Positions 23,363 to 32,770 of a DNA stretch of 41,261 bases are shown here, one piece after another. This stretch comes from a virus: positions 1 through 41,261 of IMG/VR virus record IMGVR_UViG_3300045051_000201. The stretch is one strand, 5' to 3'. Under the pieces are notes generated by a model. The model had not been told where the DNA came from and made no database searches. It saw only the letters and a program-made list of their open reading frames with translations. Position 1 is the first letter of the stretch. Every line of letters begins with the position of its first letter. A program made the position numbers and the translations under genes.

Positions 23363-24385
23363 ATGATTTCAAAAGACGAAGTTAACGAGCAGAGTAAAAG
23401 CGCGGTCCGGCAATGGTGGCCCCTGTGGACCGAAAACGCGAGGGTCAATGGGGAGAAGTACCGGAAGGAAGGCCGAAGCCATAAGGATCTTCTTTTTTCC
23501 GGTGTAGGGAAAACGATGTTATGTGTGGCACTGTCGCCGTCTTTTGAACATGAGATAGAAACCATCAAACAAGCCGACCGCAATGCTGTAGATATAGCCT
23601 GCGTTGATAAAGCCTTCCCGGCGCTTATGGATCGGGGGATTAAACCCAATTACGTGGTTATCGCCGATGCCATTATTGATTATTCATGGTTAGAGAATCA
23701 CATCGACCAGACCGAAGATATCGCCTTAATCGCCAATGTATGTTCTAATACGGCGTGGACGCTAAACTGGAAAGGACCGGTTTATTTCTATACCAATAAG
23801 GATAACATTGAAACCGAAAAAGAACTTATGCAAATTTCGGGCTGTAAAGAACTCATACCGGCGTCGTCGAACGTGGGAAATACTGTCGTTGTTTTCACGG
23901 TGCAGGTTATGGGTTATGACCAATATCTTTTGATCGGCTATGACTACGGATGGACCGCAACTGACAACTACTATGCGTTCAAGGATTCCGACAAGCGGTA
24001 CTGGATGAAACATTTTACGGCTATTAACCATGAAGGGCGGATGCTCGATACGTCGCAGAATTTGCACTTTTCATGCCGGTGGATAGCCGACTTTTTTAAT
24101 GGAATGTGCGTACCGCATGGAATCAGAGTATATAATTGTTCACGGAATTCATACGTCGCGCTGCCGTATATCAGCCTTAAAAGAGCGCTGAAGATGGCGA
24201 AGCGTCGTAAGATTTCAGACATCGATAAGAACAAGATCGCGTCGGCGTTTGTAGAAAACGAATCATCTACGCCGATGGAATTTAATCAGGAAGCAATCAA
24301 GAATAAGATGGCTAACCGGCAATTCGTCGGAGCCATTATGCAATTTATACAACCGGAGCGTTTCAAATGGATTCAATCGTTATAG
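23363..24385 (+). CDS. DUF115/Maf-like protein (possible glycosyltransferase)
   Basis: A 340-residue protein. Residues ~50-110 match the DUF115 (MptE-like/MAF_flag10) fold: CVALSPSFEHEIETIK, a strand with DIACVDKAFPALMDRGIKP (GIKPxxV-type) and NYVVIADA. SSNVGNTVVVFTVQVMGYDQ and LIGYDYGW follow, also typical. Bacterial Maf proteins transfer nonulosonic acids such as pseudaminic acid to flagellin; archaeal MptE makes pterin diphosphate. The usual GPS-like N-terminal glycine motif is altered here (LSPS). It lies inside the tail operon between the terminator-like and tail-tube genes, so it is expressed with virion proteins. It is the best candidate for attaching the sugar made by the 10121-14586 operon; that link is inference. 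Confidence 0.78.
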   Translation: MISKDEVNEQSKSAVRQWWPLWTENARVNGEKYRKEGRSHKDLLFSGVGKTMLCVALSPSFEHEIETIKQADRNAVDIACVDKAFPALMDRGIKPNYVVIADAIIDYSWLENHIDQTEDIALIANVCSNTAWTLNWKGPVYFYTNKDNIETEKELMQISGCKELIPASSNVGNTVVVFTVQVMGYDQYLLIGYDYGWTATDNYYAFKDSDKRYWMKHFTAINHEGRMLDTSQNLHFSCRWIADFFNGMCVPHGIRVYNCSRNSYVALPYISLKRALKMAKRRKISDIDKNKIASAFVENESSTPMEFNQEAIKNKMANRQFVGAIMQFIQPERFKWIQSL

Positions 24386-24585
24386 AATACGTTGATCATC
24401 GGCGGATATATATTCCGAAGCTTTTTTATTATCCCGGCGGAGTTATTCTTCCTGCTATGGATAATAAAATCAAAGTGACGATAAAAGAGTACAACGGGCT
24501 CATGCGCCAAAAAAATGGTTATAAAGACTGCTTTGTGATTGTAAAATCAAAACCGGTTAAGACGGAAACAGAAGAGGCATTATAA
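24367..24585 (+). CDS. 72-residue protein, unknown
   Basis: A small beta-rich, basic protein overlapping the DUF115 gene end by 19 bases and the tail-tube start by one base. Features: hydrophobic strands (SIVIEYVDHRRIYIPKLF) and a lysine/glutamate tail. No domain is recognised. Such small genes before the tail tube often encode head-tail joining factors. Confidence 0.65.
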   Translation: MDSIVIEYVDHRRIYIPKLFYYPGGVILPAMDNKIKVTIKEYNGLMRQKNGYKDCFVIVKSKPVKTETEEAL

Positions 24586-25619
24586 TGACTGTAGGAAATG
24601 GTGTCCCGCTTTTTGGGTATGATTCAGCTATAGCGGTCGCAAAAGAAACGACTTATGGCACGTTTGTCACGGCGTCAAGCTTTATCGAATTTCTCACCGA
24701 GTCTATCAAGGTGACGAGGGAAGAGATCAAGCTTGAATCTATCAACAACAGCCGCGATTATTCGAAACGGATGATCGGCAACGAATCCGTTGAGGGCAGT
24801 ATCGAAGCCCACTTGAATATTGCAAGCGATGGCGTAGTCAATATCATCAAGCAGGCTATCGGCGGTACTGTTGCATCGACAATAGTAGTCCCTGGGGTTG
24901 AGTACCTACATACCCTTTACCCTGGCGATATGGAAAATAACCGCTCAACCACGACCGCTACTGATATGAAGGGGTTGTCCTTCATCGTCAGGCGTGGAAC
25001 AACCGCAGGATCATTGAGCGTTTTCAACTACTTCGGGCTGCGCGTTAATAACCTTACCATCAAAGGCGAAGTTGGCCAACCGATTATGGTTACCGCCGAT
25101 ATGATAGGGCAGGGAATGAGCCTGACGTCTACCTGTCCTACGGTGGCGCTATCGGATGTGCTTCCTGTTAACTTTACCGGTATAACGATTAAGACCGGTG
25201 ATTCGCTATCGTCGGTATCCGCCGAATATTTCAAAAGCTTCGAGTTTACGCTGGCTAATAATATTGACGCACAGAGATTCCTGGGATCTCGTCAAGTTGG
25301 CATCTTGCCTCCAATTAAGCGTGACGTGACTCTTAAACTCGCGCAAAACTTCGATACCATGACCAGCTTTAACCGATTTTTCTCAAATACGGTTACATCA
25401 ATATCGATTATTGGAGATTCTCAACAAAGCATTGGCGCTGGTTCGACGACGTATAGCTTCCAGATAGACCTTCCTAACTGCTACTTTAATAGCAACCAGC
25501 CGGAAGTTAAAGGCAGCGGCGTCCTGGAATATTCGCTAGATGTAAGGGCAATGCGTAACGCTTCTATCGGTTCGACGTTCCAGATGTTAATCAGGAATGG
25601 TACGGCCAACTACACTTAA
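24585..25619 (+). CDS. Major tail tube protein
   Basis: A 344-residue beta-rich protein typical of siphovirus tail tube proteins: an early AKETTYGTFV segment and repeated Gly/Thr/Ser beta strands (for example GNESVEGSIEAHLNI and KGSGVLEYSLDVRA). It directly precedes the frameshifted tail-assembly chaperones and the tape measure, the standard order. It is longer than minimal tube proteins, so it likely contains an extra Ig-like or insertion domain. It stacks as hexamers around the tape measure. Confidence 0.82.
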   Translation: MTVGNGVPLFGYDSAIAVAKETTYGTFVTASSFIEFLTESIKVTREEIKLESINNSRDYSKRMIGNESVEGSIEAHLNIASDGVVNIIKQAIGGTVASTIVVPGVEYLHTLYPGDMENNRSTTTATDMKGLSFIVRRGTTAGSLSVFNYFGLRVNNLTIKGEVGQPIMVTADMIGQGMSLTSTCPTVALSDVLPVNFTGITIKTGDSLSSVSAEYFKSFEFTLANNIDAQRFLGSRQVGILPPIKRDVTLKLAQNFDTMTSFNRFFSNTVTSISIIGDSQQSIGAGSTTYSFQIDLPNCYFNSNQPEVKGSGVLEYSLDVRAMRNASIGSTFQMLIRNGTANYT

Positions 25620-25637
25620 AATAATGGAGATTGAAAA

Positions 25638-25979
25638 GTGAAAATTAAAAACCTCGATGCGATTGTATCAGAAGACAAGCAGATAATTATTGGCGGCAAT
25701 ACATATACGTTCCCCGGCGACCTTCCCGTATCTATCATGTTTCGTTTGATGGAAGGCGCCGGGAGACTTGAAAAGAATCCTTCAGATCCCGAAGAGATGG
25801 AGAAATCGTTTCGCCTTATTTACGACGTTGTGACGATCCGAGACAAGAAGGTTGATTTTGAGACGTTCAAGAATTCGATGACGATGAAGCAATATACAGA
25901 GCTTTCTAATTTCGTCTTTAATATTTCAACCGATGAAAAAAAAAGTGGGGAGGAGTCGTCAGACGTAAAGGCGGAGTAA
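25638..25979 (+). CDS. Tail assembly chaperone, G-type product
   Basis: A 113-residue protein read in the zero frame. Small, acidic and helical with an early strand (IIGGNTYTFPGDLPVSIM). In lambda-like tails the short product (gpG) coats the tape measure and recruits tail tube subunits. Nine adenines (25936-25944) near its end carry a slippery heptamer; most ribosomes stay in frame and stop at 25979. Confidence 0.82.
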   Translation: MKIKNLDAIVSEDKQIIIGGNTYTFPGDLPVSIMFRLMEGAGRLEKNPSDPEEMEKSFRLIYDVVTIRDKKVDFETFKNSMTMKQYTELSNFVFNISTDEKKSGEESSDVKAE

Positions 25980-26137
25980 AGGAAGTTGATATTGTACCGC
26001 TTCTCGCTGAATTCGCCATAGGGTACAACGAGAGGCTGAAAGACGTTTTGGATATGCCGTATAACCGATTTTATGTTTTTTATGAGTACTTGAACGAACG
26101 GGCGAAACGAGAAATCGAGGCGATGAAGAGAAAATAG
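25638..26137 (+). CDS. Tail assembly chaperone, GT-type product via -1 frameshift
   Basis: A -1 shift at A-AAA-AAA (25937-25943) makes reading continue with AAG TGG GGA in the second frame and run 64 codons to the TAG at 26135-26137, just before the tape-measure ATG, giving a 166-residue protein. The T part includes IVPLLAEFAIGYNERLKD and YNRFYVFYEYLNE, like T-domain helices of tail chaperones. The second frame has no good start codon of its own. The region would otherwise be a 158-base unexplained gap, which strongly supports the shift. Confidence 0.85.
25937..25943 (+). promoter_or_regulatory. -1 programmed ribosomal frameshift site
   Basis: The heptamer A AAA AAA in the correct phase (codons GAA AAA AAA AGT), within a run of nine A's. 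A GC-rich, G-rich tract (GTGGGGAGGAG) follows within three bases and could stimulate by pairing with the 16S anti-SD or by structure. It is positioned between G and T frames as in most siphoviruses. Confidence 0.85.
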
Positions 26138-28174
26138 ATGGCGAAAACAGTAGAAGAAATAGTCCTGTTGATGAAAGCCGACGTCGATAAGGCGTTGGCT
26201 GGATTGCAACTGGTACAGAAGCAGACGACCGCAACGGCGTCTGGATTCACTTCTATGGGAAAAGCTGTCCAGGCTCTTGCTTCTAGCGCCGCTATTGCTG
26301 CGATTGCTCAACAGACGATGAAAGCCGTCGAGGCCGCTTCTGGTCTTGAAGAGGCGATGAACAAGTTTAACGTTGTATTCGCGTCTACTCTTCCGCAAGC
26401 CACACAAGGACTAAAAGAAATAACCGACGGTTTCGGAATGACTCGCCAGGCCGCAGCCGAATACATGGGTACGCTCGGCGGCATTATGAAGGCCATGGGG
26501 TTGTCGGCGTCAATGACAACCGCTTATTCAACGCAGTTAGTCAAGCTTGCCGCCGATATGGCGTCGTTTAACAATACGTCTTTTGAGGAGGCCTTTACCG
26601 CGGTTAAAGCTGGCCTTACCGGTGAAACTGAACCGCTTAAACGATTTGGCGTTGTTCTTCTTGACTACCGGGTACAGGCCGAAGCCGCCGCGATGGGATT
26701 CCAGAAGGTCAATGGCGAATTGACCGAGATGCAAAAGATACAGGCGCGGATTGCTCTATTGAACAAAGACACGTTCCTGCAGCAAGGAGACTTCGAGCGA
26801 ACTATGGGCAGTTGGGCGAACCAACAAAAGATATTTAACGCCAATATTCAAGAGCTATACACGACCATAGGCGAAGCGCTCCTACCTATATTCAAGGAGT
26901 TTATTGTAGCCGCGAATAGTCTATTTTCTCCGGAAAATATGGCAGAGATAAAAGCGTGGGCTTCTGCTATAATTAGCGGATTTGTAACCGTACAGAGTGC
27001 CATGATGCCGCTAATGGGTGGGATCGTAAGCCTTGCAAAATACTGGTGGGATTTCCTTAACCAAATACCAATTATTAGTGATGCCATGTGGTCGTTGAAA
27101 ACCGTATTCGTGGCGGTTAAAGATTCGGTGCTAGAATTGGCTTCTGCGATGGGAGCCGTTAAAAGCACCGAACTTTCGGACATGGTTAAGGGAAACGTAG
27201 ACCAGGTTTTACAAGTAATAAAAGAAACTACTCGAGCACCCCAGGCTCAAATGGCGCCCAAAGCCCACGGCAAGCCCGTCGATCAGGAAAAATTCCGTGA
27301 GGAATATCTTGCTTTTACCGGCGACACCGAAGCCGCAGCACAACAAAAGCTAACCGAGCATTATAACAAGCTCGCAGAGATACACACTAAAAACGGCGGC
27401 GACTTGCTAGAGCTTGAGCGTGCATACACCGAGCAACTAGACAAGATACACGAAGATTCTATGGCCAAAAAGATACAAGGCTATACTGGCATGGCTCAGA
27501 CGGTTTTAGGTATAGCCGGGAGTTTTGCGTCACAAATGAGCAGCATTTTAGAGATGCAATCAAAAGCTGAAAGCGCAAAACTAGATCGCAATTATAAAAT
27601 TCGCAAAATGTTTATAGAGAACGTCATCACCGACGAAACACAGCGGGCAGAAGCGTTGAATGCTCTTGATTTATGGATGGAGGTACAAAAGAAACAACTT
27701 GCGCGCCGTGAATTCGAGAGAAGCAAAGCAATGCAAATAGTCCAGGCAACTATTCAAACTATCGCTGGATCTGTTGCCGGTTTTACTTCTGCTATGACTT
27801 TGCCGTATCCTGCTAATATTATCGCGGGAGCAATTACTGCAGCAGCAATAGCCGCTTTCGGTGCAGCGCAGATAGCAATGATAGCGAGTCAACAAGCACC
27901 CGCTTTTGCCGAGGGCGGTCTTATCAAGGGCTCGCAGATGGGAACGCTTATACGCGCCGGTGAGGGTGGTAGAAGCGAGGCAATTATACCATTCGAGAAT
28001 CCGGACGCAATGGGTAAAATGGGATTAGGCGGCGGTCAGGCAGTTTACAATATCAGTTTTGACGGCGCTATCCTTACCAACGCAGAACTTCCGAGACAGT
28101 TTATCGAAGCCATAGATCGCGGGATGTACCGTCTAAAACAAGACAAGAATAGCGTATTTGCGAGGTCAATGTAA
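26138..28174 (+). CDS. Tape measure protein
   Basis: A 678-residue helical protein. The first ~250 residues match phage tail tape measure proteins (AASGLEEAMNKFNVVF, GITGM-like GMTRQAAAEYMG, MASFNNTSFEEAFTAVKAGL, MGSWANQQKIF). One or two membrane-type stretches lie between 275 and 320 and again near 540-600 (MTLPYPANIIAGAITAAAIA). Gly-rich C-terminus with FAEGGLI and AGEGGRSEAIIPF. At about 0.15 nm per residue, this length suggests a tail near 100 nm. It begins on the stop of the GT frame. Confidence 0.92.
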   Translation: MAKTVEEIVLLMKADVDKALAGLQLVQKQTTATASGFTSMGKAVQALASSAAIAAIAQQTMKAVEAASGLEEAMNKFNVVFASTLPQATQGLKEITDGFGMTRQAAAEYMGTLGGIMKAMGLSASMTTAYSTQLVKLAADMASFNNTSFEEAFTAVKAGLTGETEPLKRFGVVLLDYRVQAEAAAMGFQKVNGELTEMQKIQARIALLNKDTFLQQGDFERTMGSWANQQKIFNANIQELYTTIGEALLPIFKEFIVAANSLFSPENMAEIKAWASAIISGFVTVQSAMMPLMGGIVSLAKYWWDFLNQIPIISDAMWSLKTVFVAVKDSVLELASAMGAVKSTELSDMVKGNVDQVLQVIKETTRAPQAQMAPKAHGKPVDQEKFREEYLAFTGDTEAAAQQKLTEHYNKLAEIHTKNGGDLLELERAYTEQLDKIHEDSMAKKIQGYTGMAQTVLGIAGSFASQMSSILEMQSKAESAKLDRNYKIRKMFIENVITDETQRAEALNALDLWMEVQKKQLARREFERSKAMQIVQATIQTIAGSVAGFTSAMTLPYPANIIAGAITAAAIAAFGAAQIAMIASQQAPAFAEGGLIKGSQMGTLIRAGEGGRSEAIIPFENPDAMGKMGLGGGQAVYNISFDGAILTNAELPRQFIEAIDRGMYRLKQDKNSVFARSM

Positions 28175-28956
28175 TGGCAAACATGACCTTTTATCATCCG
28201 AACTTTATAAACACCACGACGATGATCCAGGTGTCTACGGGAACCGCCAACGCTGCCGCGCTTATTGACCGCGATGAAGACGTGCGATATACTTCCGTCG
28301 GTGATAACTCCGATACGACCATGACAACCATCCGGATAGAATTTGACTCAGCGCAAAATTTATCGTGTATCGCGCTGCAGAATATCAACCTTAAGTCGTT
28401 CCGGGTATATTACAATTCAAACACCGCCAACACGATTACGTTAACCAACGGAGACACGACTACAAGCGTATGGGCTACCAATAGTGCTACGTCTATAATG
28501 ATGTGCTTTTCAACCATAAGTGCGTCAATCATAACCATTGACGCGACGTCAACGATGATTGCCAACGCCGAAAAGGCAGTGGGTGAATTATGGTGCCTTG
28601 GCAGATACCACACGTTTGAGCGAAACCCTGGTGCTAATGAGTATTTGATTAAAGAACTCCGAAAACAGTATATCCACGAAATGAGCGACGGCGGCACTTC
28701 GGTATATTTCATCCAGGATAATATCAGCATTGATATTACCCGGTCCTTCGTGGACCCTACCGAATATAGCACGTTAAAATCCATGCGCCGGCTCTATACT
28801 CCGGTTGTATTCGCTCCAGAACCTACGGGCACAGCCTGGAATTCGCAGATTTGGGAAGTTAACTGGGTGGGTGATTTCGAATTCCTGCGATACACGCAGA
28901 ACTATAAACAGCTCGGTTATTCCGGTAAAATGAACCTTCGGGAGACGCCGAAGTGA
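28174..28956 (+). CDS. Distal tail (Dit-like) protein
   Basis: A 260-residue beta-rich protein following the tape measure, as Dit proteins do. It has a long Thr/Ser-rich N-terminal jelly-roll-like part and a C-terminal part with RRLYTPVVFAPEP and WEVNWVGDFEFLRYTQNY. It probably forms the hexameric ring joining tube and tip. It overlaps the hub gene start (GTGA). Confidence 0.7.
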   Translation: MANMTFYHPNFINTTTMIQVSTGTANAAALIDRDEDVRYTSVGDNSDTTMTTIRIEFDSAQNLSCIALQNINLKSFRVYYNSNTANTITLTNGDTTTSVWATNSATSIMMCFSTISASIITIDATSTMIANAEKAVGELWCLGRYHTFERNPGANEYLIKELRKQYIHEMSDGGTSVYFIQDNISIDITRSFVDPTEYSTLKSMRRLYTPVVFAPEPTGTAWNSQIWEVNWVGDFEFLRYTQNYKQLGYSGKMNLRETPK

Positions 28957-30230
28957 GTATAGTATCTTGCATAAAATCAGACAAGATGCATGTCTTTCGG
29001 CGTGTTTATATGAAGCGCCGGAACCAGAACGGAGACTATGAGTCTGACTGGCAACTGATACCCGATTACTATTTTAAGCGATGGGGATCTGTTCAGTTCA
29101 CGGCTGATGATATTCTACCGTATTTTTTCAAGCAGTCTGATTTTACTTTCGAGGTGCTGAATAACGACGGGTATTTTTCACCGGTAACGATGGAGGACTC
29201 GTTTTTTTATCAAAAGCTTTCAGTATTCCGGACGTTTGTACGTGTGGATGCTGGATACGTAGACACCGATGGAACGGAGCTGCCGACTAACTCAACGCTA
29301 TTTATCGGACTTGTCAATGAAGATACCAAGTGGCAAGCAGACAACGTGGTTGCCTTCAACTGCAAACATATACGGTCGGTATTCGAAGAGTTTCCCGTTG
29401 ACCAGGTGACTGGGCTCGGAGCAACGCAAACGGCTACTGACCTGATATTCAAAATACGCGATTATGTAGACGCCAATTCCATAGCGGTATTCCAAAAGTA
29501 TATCTCCCTCGGCGCGTGGAATGTTGTAACGACGTCGGCGTTCTATAACATGGCGACCACGACCAGCCTGCAGGGTTTATCCTGTTGGGAGATGATGGAG
29601 AAGCTCGCGGCAGCGGAAAACTACGTGGTCTACGTTGGTAAAGACGGCGGGTTTAATTTTGTACCGCGTTCGACGTTTGGAACGGCTGTAGCGTATCACT
29701 TCTCTGGCATCGGCGATAGCGACCGGACGTATGGGCATAATATAATGAAGTACATCGCCATTGATACTGGCGTCCGCAAAGTCTACAACCGCGTAAAGGT
29801 GCAATTCGACGATGATGATACGATAACCAGCTATCACATTAAAAACGAGTCCTGGGCGTGGGGCGATTCTTCGTCGTCATTCCTTTACGGTGTAAGGGAG
29901 TATAAATACGAAAATACGTTTCTTGACACAGTAACAAGCGCAACCGTTGCAACCACTATTTACAATGAATTTAAGTACCCGTCGGATGAAGTAGAGATTG
30001 ACAGTAAATTCGTTCCGCAACTTGATATATTCAATCGAGTCTCTTTGACGTATCAATCGGTAAACTTTGGCGAAGGCTATCTGTGGGGGTACTTCGACTG
30101 GGGTACTGGTATATGGGGAGCGTCTCTCGGATATAATATCAATATAGATAACGAGGAGTACAAGGTCATCGGGATTGAACACGATTTGAGCGACTTCCAC
30201 TCTCGCGTCAAGATGAAGGCGGTAATCTAA
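28953..30230 (+). CDS. Tail tip / baseplate hub protein
   Basis: A 425-residue protein in the Tal/gp27-hub position after the Dit-like gene. Beta-rich with DFTFEVLNNDGYFSPVT and LIFKIRDYVDANSI, then YVVYVGKDGGFNFVPRS, typical of hub proteins that carry four pseudo-threefold beta domains. There is no lysozyme or peptidase domain. It stops where the first fibre starts. Confidence 0.75.
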   Translation: MSIVSCIKSDKMHVFRRVYMKRRNQNGDYESDWQLIPDYYFKRWGSVQFTADDILPYFFKQSDFTFEVLNNDGYFSPVTMEDSFFYQKLSVFRTFVRVDAGYVDTDGTELPTNSTLFIGLVNEDTKWQADNVVAFNCKHIRSVFEEFPVDQVTGLGATQTATDLIFKIRDYVDANSIAVFQKYISLGAWNVVTTSAFYNMATTTSLQGLSCWEMMEKLAAAENYVVYVGKDGGFNFVPRSTFGTAVAYHFSGIGDSDRTYGHNIMKYIAIDTGVRKVYNRVKVQFDDDDTITSYHIKNESWAWGDSSSSFLYGVREYKYENTFLDTVTSATVATTIYNEFKYPSDEVEIDSKFVPQLDIFNRVSLTYQSVNFGEGYLWGYFDWGTGIWGASLGYNINIDNEEYKVIGIEHDLSDFHSRVKMKAVI

Positions 30231-30964
30231 TGCCGTTTACCGTATTTACCGAATCAACGACCGCTTATGCCAACGAAGTGATGGATAACTTCTATACAAT
30301 CTCCCAGGGTGACCGACTGCCGCGTGGCGGCACTAATCTCGATCCGACGACCGGAGTGTATAATATAGGCGATTCAACCTATTATTGGGACGAAGTTTAT
30401 TGCAATACGTTAGATGCCCCACGACCAAGTAATATTGACTACTTAATTACGAGACACATTTTAACAACGGCCGCTCAGTCAGTTGAATTTACCGGGCTCA
30501 CTGATCAATATAATTATGAACTTAGATTAAAGTATAGCAATATGAATGGGCCATCGACTTCAATATATCTTTTGATAAATGGTATTACAGCAGGGGGATT
30601 CGGGGGAATACGGGCAATAGTGGATGGTAAAACAGATACCGCGTATTATATTTCGATATCGAGCATCGGCATTACTAATCTTCAATTAAATTATCCATAT
30701 GTTACTACTACCATGAATACAGCTTCAGCTATTGGAGTATGGAGCATAAGCCCAAAAAGGCTTGATTCTTCCCTGTCTCTCCCGTCAGCTTTAATACAAG
30801 GGGCACTTGCAGGTGCTTGTTATGCCGGGGCGACCGAGTGGCTTTACCACGTTGATTTATTTTTATTATCAGGTAGTCTTAATACTTTAACTAGTATTAA
30901 AATATGGGCTAATACATCTACCGGCATTCCCATCAATTCGGTAGTTGAACTGTGGAAAAAATAA
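30230..30964 (+). CDS. Tail fibre/tip protein 1 (shared 45-residue module)
   Basis: A 244-residue Thr/Ser/Tyr-rich protein. Residues ~16-62 carry the shared module: NEVMDNFYTISQGDRLPRGG ... YNIGDSTYYWDEVYCNTLDA. Two further genes repeat this module. The rest is beta-structured and may bind receptor or chaperone. The module resembles the D.GS..YrWk..Y pattern common in phage fibres. Confidence 0.72.
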   Translation: MPFTVFTESTTAYANEVMDNFYTISQGDRLPRGGTNLDPTTGVYNIGDSTYYWDEVYCNTLDAPRPSNIDYLITRHILTTAAQSVEFTGLTDQYNYELRLKYSNMNGPSTSIYLLINGITAGGFGGIRAIVDGKTDTAYYISISSIGITNLQLNYPYVTTTMNTASAIGVWSISPKRLDSSLSLPSALIQGALAGACYAGATEWLYHVDLFLLSGSLNTLTSIKIWANTSTGIPINSVVELWKK

Positions 30965-31648
30965 ATGTTTACCGTAATAATTAACTCCGCAAGCACAGAC
31001 CAGATAGTGGCTAACGAGAACTTCTACCATATAGCTCAGGGTAGTATTTTGCCCATGGGCGGCGTCAGTATGGTTAATACGGCCTCGGCTTATGATATTG
31101 GGAGTGGCACCTACCGGTGGGATACGGTTTATTGTGAGCATATGAAGGCGCAGTCTATAAATAGTGATTTTTTATGGAAAAAGGTAGCCGCCGTTAATTT
31201 AACAATTAACACAGATTATTTTTCATTAACCGGTATTACAGCCACGGCATCCCAATATAGAATTTGTGGGCACTTAGTTTTTTATACGTCTACTCTTTCA
31301 TTGCTTTTTTTAAGCCCCGACATGACAATCACGAGTAATTCGTTTATACGGATGTATAAATATGCAAACTGGGGTGGGATGACTTCGGCCGCAAACTACG
31401 CATACCAAAATTCGCCAGGTTTATTTTTTTTATCTTCGTATACTTATACATCAATAGATTTTAGCCATACTATCTATTATCAATCAACTACAACAATAAT
31501 TGAAGAATTTTTTGCATTAAATTCAAATAGCACTATAAGTTCTTTATTATTTGCTGGTACCGCAAAAACAACCGCAACAATTACCGGTTTTTATTTTGAG
31601 GGAAAATTTGCACCAGGTTCGAGAGTCTGGCTTTATAAGGCTGAATAA
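30965..31648 (+). CDS. Tail fibre/tip protein 2 (shared module)
   Basis: A 227-residue paralogue starting straight after the previous stop. The module is at residues ~18-60 (ANENFYHIAQGSILPMGG ... YDIGSGTYRWDTVYCEHMKA). The remaining part differs from protein 1 (AT-richer, many Phe/Tyr/Ser), as expected if the C-terminal receptor-binding parts diverge quickly. Confidence 0.72.
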   Translation: MFTVIINSASTDQIVANENFYHIAQGSILPMGGVSMVNTASAYDIGSGTYRWDTVYCEHMKAQSINSDFLWKKVAAVNLTINTDYFSLTGITATASQYRICGHLVFYTSTLSLLFLSPDMTITSNSFIRMYKYANWGGMTSAANYAYQNSPGLFFLSSYTYTSIDFSHTIYYQSTTTIIEEFFALNSNSTISSLLFAGTAKTTATITGFYFEGKFAPGSRVWLYKAE

Positions 31649-32767
31649 ATGAGTTGGTCAAATCTAAATTATTACCGGTTGCAAGGTAGCATAACAAGCG
31701 GCATTACACTTGACTCGGCAAATCCCAAGGCTGGATCGGCTCCGTCCGGTTATTTGACATATGATGATGCCAACTATGGATCGACTACCTACGCCATCGG
31801 CGCGTATTTCCATGGTGAATACACATCCTCAATAACTAACAACCAAATACGGTTAAATTTTACTGGATCGGCAAGCCGCGTTAATATTCTATACTCAGGT
31901 TCATACGACGGATTAACTTATGAGGCGTGGAGACATTTAATACCATCAACCGGGGCTAATACATTTTACATTGATTTCCCATATTTCAAAATAAAAGGTA
32001 TTTTTGACAATAATCTATGGAGCGATCCGGACGGATTCTATATCTCCGCAGTAAATCCTTATTATAAAATATTTCAAAAAGGAACAACCATATCCGCTGA
32101 TCATATGAATGATAACTTTAAATATGTAGGTGCGAATGATTTTCGGCCACTAGGGGATACGACGCTTGTCCCAACAACCGGTGCATATGATCTTGGCAGC
32201 GATGTTTACCGATGGAAAAATGTTTATGCCCTGGATATAACGGCTACTACCGTTGAGGTGGGTGGCTATACGCTTTATAATATAGCCAACTATACTATCA
32301 CATCACCAGTATCATCTATTGAATTCACCGGATTGAATGGAGATGTTGACGCCGCATATAAGATATGCGGTACATTGAATTTTAATACGCAGAGTATTAC
32401 AACCAGATTATTAGGAATTGTTAATGGCATTTCTTCATCGTCTTACATTAGCATTGAGATGATCTATTCAACCGCTGGGGCATATTCTCATTCAGACAAT
32501 ACCTTTACCGCTATGGCTATAGCAAGGGCACATTTTTCTGTATTCTTTGAGGCTTTTTTCTATCCCCAAACCGGCGCTATCAGAAGCGGATACAGTCAGT
32601 ATACTAAAACAGACCAATCGACACCAGCACCACTTTCAGCGCAAGGCGGTTTTTCTAGTTTTTCTTATGCTAATAATGTAACAACTATCACATCATTAAA
32701 AATATATGCTTCAGGTGGCAACCCAACTATCACATCCGGAAAAATATCACTTTATGCGCTGAGGTAA
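31649..32767 (+). CDS. Tail fibre protein 3 (shared module in the middle)
   Basis: A 372-residue paralogue. Here the module lies at about residues 150-195 (ADHMNDNFKYVGANDFRPLG ... YDLGSDVYRWKNVYALDITA), preceded by a ~145-residue N-terminal domain absent from the other two and followed by a ~180-residue beta tail. It looks like the longest member of a set formed by duplication. Confidence 0.75.
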   Translation: MSWSNLNYYRLQGSITSGITLDSANPKAGSAPSGYLTYDDANYGSTTYAIGAYFHGEYTSSITNNQIRLNFTGSASRVNILYSGSYDGLTYEAWRHLIPSTGANTFYIDFPYFKIKGIFDNNLWSDPDGFYISAVNPYYKIFQKGTTISADHMNDNFKYVGANDFRPLGDTTLVPTTGAYDLGSDVYRWKNVYALDITATTVEVGGYTLYNIANYTITSPVSSIEFTGLNGDVDAAYKICGTLNFNTQSITTRLLGIVNGISSSSYISIEMIYSTAGAYSHSDNTFTAMAIARAHFSVFFEAFFYPQTGAIRSGYSQYTKTDQSTPAPLSAQGGFSSFSYANNVTTITSLKIYASGGNPTITSGKISLYALR

Positions 32768-32770
32768 ATT

